A stretch of 64,000 nt of DNA from Bin80 sp026708685 (lineage in GTDB: Bacteria; Bacteroidota; Rhodothermia; Rhodothermales; Bin80), in the NCBI GenBank assembly GCA_965200955.1, contig OZ241742.1, forward strand, positions 868,001 to 932,000. The letters are read 5' to 3'. A model generated the notes under the pieces. That model was not told the origin of the DNA. It worked only from the letters and a program-made list of their open reading frames with translations, and made no database searches. Below are positions 20,301 through 27,943 of the stretch, in pieces; the stretch's first letter is position 1; every line of letters starts with the position of its first letter. Both the position numbers and the translations under genes were made by a program.

Positions 20301-23300
20301 ACTCGGAAGCATCACAGCGCATACCCTAACGATCACCGATAATGATGATTCACCGGTAGCTCCAACAGTTACGTTTTCTGTGGATCCAACTACCGTTACA
20401 GAGGGCAATACCACTCGTCTTACCGTGACGCTATCGGAAGCGGTTTCAACGCCCACTGTCCTTGAATTGGAGTATGAAGATATAGACACCGAGCCAAATG
20501 ATTATACGCCCCTTTCAAGTCTGACCATTGCTGCAGGAGCACTTAGCACCACGGGAGATCTACGTATTGACGATGATGAGATCTCCGAGCCCGATGAGTC
20601 GTTCCGCATTCGCCTCGTTAAGCCAGAGGGAGTAGACTTGGGCACTCCAAGTTTCGTTGATGTTACGATTTTGGATAATGACACGGCACCTCCGACGGAG
20701 GTTATTCTGACGGTAGATCGTCAATCAGTTACAGAGGGAGAATCAGTTACTGTCACAGTTACCCTGAATGATGCCTTAGATCAAGCAGTTACGATACCCT
20801 TGGACTATCCTACAGATGGTGCTTCCGCAGTGGCAAACCTTGACTATACGCCATTACCTGAGTTGACAATCGCTGCAGGTCGGACCACGCAGTCGGGTAA
20901 CATTCCAACGCTTACAGACGCATACCAAGAAGGCGAAGAAACCTTTACGGTAGCCCTTGGTGCACTTCCCCCCGATGTGGTCGGTGGACGGGTTCTCTCG
21001 CACACGATCATCATTGTTGATCACCACCAGCCGCCAGAGGTATCTCTTTCTGTGGATCGCAACCCAGTGGATGAAGGGGAAATAACGACGATCACCGTCA
21101 CCTTATCAGGCCCCTTATCCGATGATGCAACCATTCCAGTAACGCTTACCCCAGTAACGGCATCCAGAGAGGATGTTGAAGTGCTCACATCATTATCTCC
21201 CGTGATTACAAGTGGAGAGACAGAGGCAGAGATTTCCATTCGTGCGGTGGATGATGATTTGATAGAGGGATCCGAAACCTTCACGGTTGCCTTGGGATCT
21301 TTACCAACTACCGTGGTAGAGGGCTCTCCCTCTACCTTAGAAATTACCATCAACGATACCGATGAGGCTCGCCTTAATGCCCCCGAGTCGGTGGTCATAC
21401 TTGAAGGCAATCAAGAAACGATAGAAGTGTCTCTGACCGCCATTCCATCTGGTCAAGTATCCGTAGAAATCACTGGATATGAGGGCACTGATCTGAGCGT
21501 TTCACCGACCACAACTCTGGTATTTTCTCCAGATAGATGGGATCAGCCCCAAGAACTCACCTTAATAGCGGGGCAAGATGATGATTTTCTACCCGATGAA
21601 GTGTTTCTGCGTATGACTGCCAGTGGGGGCGAGTATTCGGGGGTGACCCATACCCTTGAGGTGACGATCATTGATGGGAATCAGCCGGGGCTTGTGGTTC
21701 AGTCTTCAGTGCTGATCAATGAAGGAGGCGAAGAATCGTTTGATGTACGTCTTGCCCAACAGCCGACGGATGCCGTTACGGTCTTGATCTCTGGTACGAC
21801 AGGGACAGATCTGGTATTGCAGTCTACCAGTGTCCTGAAATTTTCAGTGTCCGACTGGGATCAAAATCAGTCCGTTGACCTGATGGCAGAAGAAGACTCC
21901 GATGCCGATGCAGATCCTCCCATACAGCTGATCTTGAATGCGTCTGGTGGTGGTTATGACGGATTGAGCGAAACCGTCACCGTTACTATCCAAGAAAAGG
22001 ATCAGGTCGGCATGGTGGTAGAACCGACATCCTTGCGTATTGATGAGGGAGAGTCGGATGTATTGAGCGTCTATTTGACGGCACAGCCATCAGAAAATGT
22101 CACTGTAGATATTTCTGGATATGAGACTTCGGATCTAATGATTCCGAGCCCATCGGTGACCTTCACTCCATCCGACTGGCAGATCTCCAAAGAGTTCGCT
22201 CTGGAAGCAGGCACTGATCCAGACATTGAGAATGATGAGATCAGACTCACAATTAGTGCGACGGGTGGAGGATACAGTGGGCAACAGGAAGAGGTTCAGG
22301 TGACTATTGTTGATCAAGGACTTCCGAAAATCACCATTTACGATGCTCAGGCCAAAGAGGATGATGGGATCATTCGTTTGCCTGTAGAACTGAGTCATAC
22401 GACCGATCAGGTCGTCACCGTGCAATACTCCAGCACCGATGAGACGGCAACCGCCGCAGAGGACTACACCTCTTCTCGAGGGATTGTCATTTTTGATCCC
22501 GGTGGAACGCGGGGCATCGTCCAATTCGAAATCCTCCCTGATGCACGTGTAGAAGTGACAAAAACCTTTACCGTCACCCTTACAGGTGCTACCAATGCAG
22601 AGATTGTTCGCTCTTCGGCAACGGCGACCATCATTGACGATGATGGCGGAGTGCCAACCATTGCAATTTACGATGCCGTTGGCAGTGACGATGCGGTGCT
22701 GATGATGTTTGAAGTAGTTCTTTCGGAGCCAAGTCCTCACGCGATCACGGTTGGGTATCGTACTGAAGATGGATCTGCAATTGCTGGTGAGGACTACACG
22801 GCATCCAGTGGACAAGTCACCTTTGCACGAGGGGAGATGCAGAAAACGATAGAGGTTTTGCTGCTAAGCAAGGACATCAACTGGCAAGAAGAAACCTTTT
22901 TTGTGCATCTGGAAGCATCGGAATCGGTGCAGATTGAAAAAGATGTGGCAACGGCCGTGATTCAACAACCAACACAGGTGCAACAGAATGCGCTGACGGC
23001 TTACACGGTCCGCTTTATACGAACACTCTCAGTGCAACTAACCGAAGCTTTGCAGGAGCGGCTTCAGCCATCGGGATCCACCTGTTCCGCCATGGAGCGT
23101 GCAGAGACAGCACAGCTCTGGCATGGCACTTCCAACTGGAGTCCGTCTCTGGGCGAGTTACTCTCGGGATGCCGTATCTCTAGGATGGACACCACGTCTT
23201 TTGGACGCATGGGCTTCTGGGGTAGGGGATCGTTCCGAAGATTTCATGGGAGAGATACCGATGCACTGACGCTACGCGGTGATGTGTCGACCGCCATGAT

Positions 23301-24228
23301 GGGCACAGACTATCGCTGGAAGACGGGCTGGATGGCTGGCATGATGGTCGCATACAGTCAAGGATCAGGAACCTACCAGCATTCTGATGAGGACGGAGAG
23401 ATCAGTACGCAGCTAACGGGGATCTATCCGTATGTATCGTATGCGGCTTCGGACTGGGAGATCTGGATGAGCGGGGGCTACGGTTGGGGCAGTGCTGAGT
23501 TGCAGGATATAAATCGCGATGTAGCATCACGGTTTGGTGCGGTTGGATTCCAGGGAGATCTGGCATCGGTCCGCACTTCACGATTGCGTTATTATGGAGA
23601 TGTCCTGCTGACGGATGTAGATATAGAGGAACATCAGAGTGAAGTGATCCGCGTCCGTCTGGGGATGGAGAGTGCTTTCCACATCAGTGAGTGGATTCAC
23701 CCGTATGTAGAGGCCAATGTGCGCCAAGATGGAGGAGATGCAGAAACAGGGATAGGACTGGAGCTCGGTGGTGGCTTTCGGATTGCTTATCCCGATTGGA
23801 AACTTCAGGGAGAGGTGCGCTCGCAGGGTTTAGTGCTCCACAGTGCAGATGGATTTATGGAATGGGGCATATCGGGATCCATTCAGATCGGCCATCCATC
23901 TGAAGGGTTGATGATGCGTGTACGCCCATCGTGGGGGCCGAATTACCGAATGACACTCTATCGTCAGCAGACGATTCTGGATGCATCACCTCAGCTTACC
24001 GGTATGCACCGCACTGAGGTAGAGTTGGGATATGGGATTCCAGTACATGATGGCACGGTGCGATCCATCGTGGGAGTCACGCAACTGCCACAGGGGAGGC
24101 TTCTCAGGGTAGGAGGACAGCTGAATCCTTGGGATTGGGTGTCGTTTACGATCTCGGGGTTAGCACATCAGAGTCAGTCCGCTATTGGGGATATGAGTGT
24201 CCATGTGCAGAGTACTTTAACGTATTGA
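17398..24228 (+). CDS. Giant LRR / Calx-beta surface protein with C-terminal beta-barrel
   Basis: 2,276 residues from the ATG at 17398 (a TTG start at 17380 is less likely). A signal peptide with hydrophobic core ALALILVGFFNS ends at SLAQ. Residues about 105-400 are leucine-rich repeats of about 24 residues (LPEDLFDGLSELRSLWLHGN type). Residues about 418-1855 are many Calx-beta-like beta-sandwich repeats rich in acidic, probably Ca2+-binding, residues (TVTEGNTTRLTVTLSEAV, TIIDDDGG). The last 415 residues look like an autotransporter-type barrel (MMGTDYRWKTGWMAGMMVAY, YVSYAASDWEIWMSGGYGWG) ending in aromatic TY. It is probably a self-anchored adhesin. It lies inside the 8.3-kb insertion and is the only intact gene there. 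Confidence 0.85.
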   Translation: MNSIHQIRIVQDSSPRFWVLQKFKRCGTALALILVGFFNSVDSLAQTMDVCDRSGFIQTAIMDQVNRQYDDDDEIECESVPTNYLAEITEIRIDYVHSVVVSQRYTQLTVDDFQGLTGLITLRLNHVRPRDIPDGIFDGLTNLRRLELRGNNITRLPVGLFSELSSIKWLYLNNNSLTTVPEDLFNGLNTLEILNLGDNDLMSLPEDLFDGLSELRSLWLHGNALTSLPDDLFDGLSRLQVLEMNENDISSLQAGLFHGLELLQKVFLKRNGLESIDEDLFDEHPYMDQLELNHNSLTNIPEGLFEGLSGLLQLNVSDNSLTNLPDGLFSGLYNLTDLYLNDNSLERVQEGLFDDLTKLDELKLNNNELTELPERLFDFKVSNPQLELNLEDNMIECLPSVIVRNPYLRIIPRFDPCGLTISLNPSTISENEGVSIVTATQLPAPDDVDTMLEISVAPDPDPESQATVDDYTLSNNITLIIPVRNSRSQGTVRIFAEDNDDLGPPEKEFIVSGSVVQGSQSKPDSVILIIEDDEEPLMINFLLSDNPISENGGETTVSVTLDEPSKEEVIVTVSATPESPEDYALSENIILTIAEGETSSEGIVTITAEDNEIYGPSEKRIIISGESSVSDSELVPPTLTLIIEDDEVQPSVSLALSPEQITENEGVSTVTATLNQLSFEATTVDISAVPVSPASADDYTLSTNTILTIPAMELNSTGTVTIMAINNEEVGPPEKKITVSGASSNADVPEAETLIIEDDDVLSVITFALATSSADEDKDIHDIELTINPAPTTELTANYSLSGSATENSDYSIPNSGSVTIGVGATSANIVVEIDDDDITETDETVIFTLTDQSAYTLGSITEHTLTINDDDPPVISFALVASSANEDQGTHNVALTIDPRPTTQFTANYSLSGSATESSDYSVTNSESVTIAAGETSVNIAVDIVNDNITETDETVIFTLTNQSAYTLGSITAHTLTITDNDDSPVAPTVTFSVDPTTVTEGNTTRLTVTLSEAVSTPTVLELEYEDIDTEPNDYTPLSSLTIAAGALSTTGDLRIDDDEISEPDESFRIRLVKPEGVDLGTPSFVDVTILDNDTAPPTEVILTVDRQSVTEGESVTVTVTLNDALDQAVTIPLDYPTDGASAVANLDYTPLPELTIAAGRTTQSGNIPTLTDAYQEGEETFTVALGALPPDVVGGRVLSHTIIIVDHHQPPEVSLSVDRNPVDEGEITTITVTLSGPLSDDATIPVTLTPVTASREDVEVLTSLSPVITSGETEAEISIRAVDDDLIEGSETFTVALGSLPTTVVEGSPSTLEITINDTDEARLNAPESVVILEGNQETIEVSLTAIPSGQVSVEITGYEGTDLSVSPTTTLVFSPDRWDQPQELTLIAGQDDDFLPDEVFLRMTASGGEYSGVTHTLEVTIIDGNQPGLVVQSSVLINEGGEESFDVRLAQQPTDAVTVLISGTTGTDLVLQSTSVLKFSVSDWDQNQSVDLMAEEDSDADADPPIQLILNASGGGYDGLSETVTVTIQEKDQVGMVVEPTSLRIDEGESDVLSVYLTAQPSENVTVDISGYETSDLMIPSPSVTFTPSDWQISKEFALEAGTDPDIENDEIRLTISATGGGYSGQQEEVQVTIVDQGLPKITIYDAQAKEDDGIIRLPVELSHTTDQVVTVQYSSTDETATAAEDYTSSRGIVIFDPGGTRGIVQFEILPDARVEVTKTFTVTLTGATNAEIVRSSATATIIDDDGGVPTIAIYDAVGSDDAVLMMFEVVLSEPSPHAITVGYRTEDGSAIAGEDYTASSGQVTFARGEMQKTIEVLLLSKDINWQEETFFVHLEASESVQIEKDVATAVIQQPTQVQQNALTAYTVRFIRTLSVQLTEALQERLQPSGSTCSAMERAETAQLWHGTSNWSPSLGELLSGCRISRMDTTSFGRMGFWGRGSFRRFHGRDTDALTLRGDVSTAMMGTDYRWKTGWMAGMMVAYSQGSGTYQHSDEDGEISTQLTGIYPYVSYAASDWEIWMSGGYGWGSAELQDINRDVASRFGAVGFQGDLASVRTSRLRYYGDVLLTDVDIEEHQSEVIRVRLGMESAFHISEWIHPYVEANVRQDGGDAETGIGLELGGGFRIAYPDWKLQGEVRSQGLVLHSADGFMEWGISGSIQIGHPSEGLMMRVRPSWGPNYRMTLYRQQTILDASPQLTGMHRTEVELGYGIPVHDGTVRSIVGVTQLPQGRLLRVGGQLNPWDWVSFTISGLAHQSQSAIGDMSVHVQSTLTY

Positions 24229-24339
24229 CCCGTGAAGTCATGAAAATAACTATGGACTTCTTAAAAAGTATGACGAATGGACTTAATGGCCATTGATCAT
24301 TTGGAGTTAGGTTTTTTCCTACGACCTACAGTCTAAGTA

Positions 24340-24507
24340 AGTGAGAATGCTTCAACGGGACAACTTCGTGTGGAGTTAAATCTTCCAACCAATAAGGTGG
24401 TAACCGTTCAGTACGCAACAAGTGACTCCACGGCAGAAACCTCCGATGACTGTGTGGTTTCTCAAGGCTTAGTCATTTTTGACCTCAACTCAAACCACCA
24501 AGTCAAG
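24340..24507 (+). pseudogene. Calx-beta domain fragment
   Basis: A plus frame without start codon reads VSENASTGQLRVELNLPTNK, VVTVQYATSDSTAETSDD and VVSQGLVIFDLNSNHQVK. This is the core of one Calx-beta repeat like those in the giant protein just upstream. It ends exactly at the right junction of the insertion (24508). It is a leftover of a second, related surface-protein gene, cut off by the event that joined this segment to the S9 gene. Confidence 0.7.
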
Positions 24508-25425
24508 ATCAATGCGATAAAGCCTCCTTAGGAGCCGCCATAAATGCGAATGTGATCAGAAGATGTAATACCATAGGTGTCCGTAATATTTTGTGAAGCA
24601 TCTACGTAGTCTTGTAGATCACGCCCTCCCATATGGCGATAGATGGCCGTGCGCCAGTCTCGCCCATATCCAGCGGAGGCACGAAAGTCCAATTGGATGA
24701 CCACATACCCCAGATCTGCCAGAAGGTTATGAAACATGTATTCCCGATAATAACTGGACCACCCATCGTGGACATTTTGCATATAGCCCGCTCCATGTAC
24801 AAAAAGCACCGCTGCACCATTCGGAGTAGTCGGTTCAAATACCTGTGGGGAACCATTATCCCATCGGATGCCTTAATGTTGCATGTTTCAGGGATTCGCC
24901 AAGGATACTCAAGCCAAGTACTTGTCTGCGATGAGTGATGCGAGTGGGTGGTTCCATAGGTTCCTTTACATAGACCTCAGGTGGTCTTGTTTGAAGTGAA
25001 TTCAAAACAGCAAGGAAGTCCTCATCAGGAGATAGCACAGCAGTGTTTCTCCAAGGAAGCGTCGTCAACTGCGTCCGAGTTCCTCCATTGACATCCATCT
25101 GATAGTAATGACGCACAGAACTGGATTCTTCAGTATTTGAAAAATACCATGTATCTCCACTTTTTGACAAGACTGGATCAAAGACTTCAAAGGCACCGTC
25201 AGTCAACTGATGAATTTCGCCAGTGTCTACATTCACGGTATAAAGATGGCTGTAGCCAGTTTTTTCACACTGAAAATAGTAGTGCGTCCCATCTGGAAGC
25301 CATCCACCCGTACTTTGTCCACCGAGTCAAGAAATGCCAGGCCCTGCGATCCAAGCTTCATCATGCTGGCGATCCAACAGATCAAGAGTAGCATCAACTG
25401 GATCAAGCCACATCAGCCAACGATC

Positions 25426-25433
25426 TTAATTAT
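25426..25433 (+). repeat. Target-site duplication, left copy (TTAATTAT)
   Basis: Eight bases directly outside the left inverted repeat, repeated at 26852-26859 directly outside the right one. Both copies carry the TTA that is a TAA stop in the S9 frame, so the S9 gene already had this stop when the element inserted. Confidence 0.8.
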
Positions 25434-25457
25434 GGGAATTATATACGTGAGTACCCA
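25434..25457 (+). repeat. Left terminal inverted repeat of the TnpB element
   Basis: 24 bp beginning GGGAATTATATACGTGAGTA and ending CCCA, identical to the reverse complement of 26828-26851. A 17-bp core of it recurs at 32747-32763. Confidence 0.85.
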
Positions 25458-25561
25458 TTTTAGTTACTTCTTTGAAAAATAGTACGTATATTGTACAGAA
25501 CAATGGAACAGGTCGGCAAACCTGCCCATTGTTTATCATAATATCAACCAACCTTGACATC

Positions 25562-26824
25562 ATGCCTGTAGAGGCTTCTAACGTTTCCAAATCAAACGGT
25601 TCCACTGCTTACCGAGGAATTAAGTATCGACTTTGTCCAGGGACACAAGAAAAAGCCAAATTACTCCATGGCTTAATTGGTGCCTGTCTCTTTACGTGGA
25701 ATGTGATTCTAAAGCAAGTGAACACGGATTATGAAGAATCCAAAAAGAACGGTACGAAACCTGCCTCAGTATCTTTTTTCAGTTTGAATTATCTGTTCAC
25801 ATCTTTACGCAAAGAAACGAAGTGGTTGTCTAAGTATTCGTCAAAAATTGTTCGTTACACTTTAAAAGGACAGGCAGATGCTTGGCAAGCTTTCTTTAAG
25901 GGAACACGTGACCACCCTACGTTTCATAATAAGTACAAACATAAATCGTTTGTAATTCCCAAACAAGCATTCCAAATTGTGGATAATAATATCCACATTC
26001 AAAAAATAGGCTGGATGAAGTTTCGGCGTAGAGGAGGCAATCCTTATCCCAACGCGGAACCGATTGAAGTAACCGTGAAGAAAGAGGGACGGTATTGGAC
26101 GATGTCCGTGATCTATAAAGTCTCTGATCTACCCGAAAGAGAGGATAACGGCAAAGAGATGGGTATTGATGTGAACACGTACAACATCTCGTATTCTTCC
26201 AGTGACGGAGAACGAGGCATGTATCCTTTGCCTGATCTAACGGACAAGGAGATTAAGATCCGTAGATGGCAACGAAAGTTAGCCCGTCAACAGAAAGGAT
26301 CGTGTCGGTACAAGCGAACGAAGCGTAAGATCAATAAGTGGAAGCGGAAACAGAAGAACTGCCGAATTAATACAGCTCACCAGCATAGTAGAGTCCTGTC
26401 AAATAAGGCTTACACCTTGAAGCGTGAAGACTTGAAGATTCAGAACATGTCTAAGTCCGCCAAGGGCACCGTAGAAAATCCTGGTAAGAATGTGAAGGCG
26501 AAGGCAGGATTAAACCGTGTGATTCTTTCCGCTGGGTGGGGTAGACTTAATACTTATTGTGATTACAAATTTGGTAAGATAGTCCTTGTAGATCCTAAGT
26601 ATACTTCTCAGAAGTGTAACGCTTGCGGACATATTAGCAAGGACAATCGTAAGACCCAAAGCAAGTTCAAGTGTGTGTCATGTGGACATACGGATCACGC
26701 AGATCTCAACGCATCTGCGAATATACTACAGGCCTCTGGGATTGGGGCATCTGCACGTGGAGGAGCGTTCTCGTTAGAGACTCCTACGAGCCGTGAAATG
26801 GATACGCAAACGGTGCCTGCCTAA
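25562..26824 (+). CDS. tnpB: TnpB RNA-guided endonuclease homologue
   Basis: 420 residues from the ATG at 25562; a TTG 30 codons upstream gives an unconserved extension. The N-terminal YRGIKYRLCPGTQEKAKLL matches the usual TnpB start. RuvC-type acidic residues are present: D203 (MGIDVNTYN), E289 (KREDLKIQNM) and D381 (HADLNASANIL). The zinc ribbon has C352, C355, C371 and C374. All key residues are intact, so RNA-guided nuclease activity is plausible. No TnpA (Y1 or serine) transposase is present. The C-terminal tail ends ETPTSREMDTQTVPA. Confidence 0.92.
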   Translation: MPVEASNVSKSNGSTAYRGIKYRLCPGTQEKAKLLHGLIGACLFTWNVILKQVNTDYEESKKNGTKPASVSFFSLNYLFTSLRKETKWLSKYSSKIVRYTLKGQADAWQAFFKGTRDHPTFHNKYKHKSFVIPKQAFQIVDNNIHIQKIGWMKFRRRGGNPYPNAEPIEVTVKKEGRYWTMSVIYKVSDLPEREDNGKEMGIDVNTYNISYSSSDGERGMYPLPDLTDKEIKIRRWQRKLARQQKGSCRYKRTKRKINKWKRKQKNCRINTAHQHSRVLSNKAYTLKREDLKIQNMSKSAKGTVENPGKNVKAKAGLNRVILSAGWGRLNTYCDYKFGKIVLVDPKYTSQKCNACGHISKDNRKTQSKFKCVSCGHTDHADLNASANILQASGIGASARGGAFSLETPTSREMDTQTVPA

Positions 26825-26827
26825 TTA

Positions 26828-26851
26828 TGGGTACTCACGTATATAATTCCC
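26828..26851 (+). repeat. Right terminal inverted repeat of the TnpB element
   Basis: 24 bp starting TGGGTACTCACGTATATAAT and ending TCCC, four bases after the tnpB stop codon. It is followed by the second TTAATTAT (26852-26859). Confidence 0.85.
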
Positions 26852-27943
26852 TTAATTATCATCTGATCGTGCTTCAAGGATCGCATGTTGTCCGTCAACA
26901 CTCCAAAAGGGGCCATAGCTGAATAAATTGCGTTTGGATTCAGACGAATCTATCTCCATGACTTGATCTTGCATGTATTCAGGCACATCATATGCCCCTT
27001 CAATTTTATAAAGATCCACCTGATAGGTGGTGTCTCGGGTTAAATCTTGAATATAGAGATGGCAATCACGAGCGGAGATGCCTACTTTGCCCTGTGCCGT
27101 GAGTACTTCGGTATATCCGCTGTCGGTCACCAAGTCAAGAGCCCGAGTACGTTTGGTAGATTCATAGGAAGAGGAGGTCACAAAAGTTACAAAACGCTCA
27201 GTAGGATCTATCTGGAGTTGGGAAACAGCTTTTGAGTGGAGATACCATGTAGGGGGCTCATCAAGAAAATCTTCGTCCTTTTCACGGGCGGCTGTTTCAA
27301 GATCTTCCTCATTATGCTCTTCTCTGATCACTTCAAAGAATTCGGACTGCTGATCTTCCACAAACCGTCCTGATGGTCAGGAGATGGATCCTCTGGGGCA
27401 GATCCTTCTCGTAAGTCAGTTAACTCAACCAACGCACCCGAATCAAGAAAGAGTTTATGGAGATTATCGTTACGCTCAAAAATGATAGCATCTCCAGCGA
27501 GAGAAAGACGAGGAGATGCTTCTACATCTCGCGTTTGTGTCAGACGCGTTGAGGTCCCAGTCTTGTGTTCATGCAGGAAGAGATCCCCACGCTCAACGTA
27601 GACTTTACGAGCAAGATCAGCATCATAGATAGGCTCTCCGTGTTGCCAACCCGTAAATATGGGTCCACGATAGAGTCTTTCCTGACGAGACACTTGGCGA
27701 GGTGTAACATCATCCCGTGTGATCTTGAACAAAGAATCACTCTCAAATTCTCCAAATGGGTTCCATTCAAAATAGAGCGTAAGTCCATCCTCACTCCAAG
27801 CTGGGGTGGATGGCTAGTCTCCAATGTACATTGTTGGATCTTGCATGATCTTCTCAACCGAAAGAGATAACTGTTGTGCAAAGACTGAGCCAGTCCAGAA
27901 GATCATCAGCAACAAACCATAAAAACGATGTAAGTACTTCATG

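Larger units (their letters stand above)
16198..24513. mobile_element. 8.3-kb insertion splitting the S9 peptidase gene
   Basis: The direct repeat ATCAAT occurs at both junctions (16192-16197 and 24508-24513). Removing 16198-24513 joins the two halves of the S9 gene across its serine-motif region without gap. Inside lie the giant surface-protein gene, a 1.2-kb leader region and a Calx-beta gene fragment. The inner ends show some inverted similarity (TTGAGTTCGGCGGTTTC against the reverse complement of the right end, CTTGACTTGGTGGTTTG). No transposase or integrase is inside. It may be a transposed passenger segment or an illegitimate insertion. Confidence 0.65.
25434..26851 (+). mobile_element. 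TnpB element with 24-bp perfect terminal inverted repeats and 8-bp target duplication
   Basis: The left end 25434-25457 (starting GGGAATTATATACGTGAGTA) is the exact reverse complement of the right end 26828-26851. TTAATTAT flanks it directly on both sides (25426-25433 and 26852-26859). The only gene inside is tnpB. The right repeat starts four bases after the tnpB stop, so any guide RNA scaffold must overlap the gene's 3' end and the repeat. IS200/IS605 and IS607 elements have neither such repeats nor target duplications. The structure instead suggests movement by a DDE-type transposase in trans. Confidence 0.85.
24508..27942 (-). pseudogene. S9 (DPP4-like) peptidase, N-terminal portion, multiply broken
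   Basis: The start at 27942 gives MKYLHRFYGLLLMIFWTGSV, a signal peptide, followed by LSLSVEKIMQDPTMYIGD and a TAG. The same frame then continues PSTPAWSEDGLTLYFEWNPF. Further frames carry the beta-propeller region (27361, 25236) and the hydrolase domain with HGAGYMQNVHDGWSSYYREY and HIRIYGGS, where the Tyr codon after the catalytic-serine GGS has become TAA. There are frameshifts near 27340 and 24850 and a TAA at 26852-26859. The TnpB element sits at 25434-26851. The 3' end is displaced to 15812-16197. The gene is clearly dead. Confidence 0.85.

Noticed and set aside
22135..22815. 226-codon minus-strand frame
   Set aside because: It is antisense to the Calx-beta repeats, has no recognisable domain or plausible start, and is contradicted by the strong plus-strand frame.
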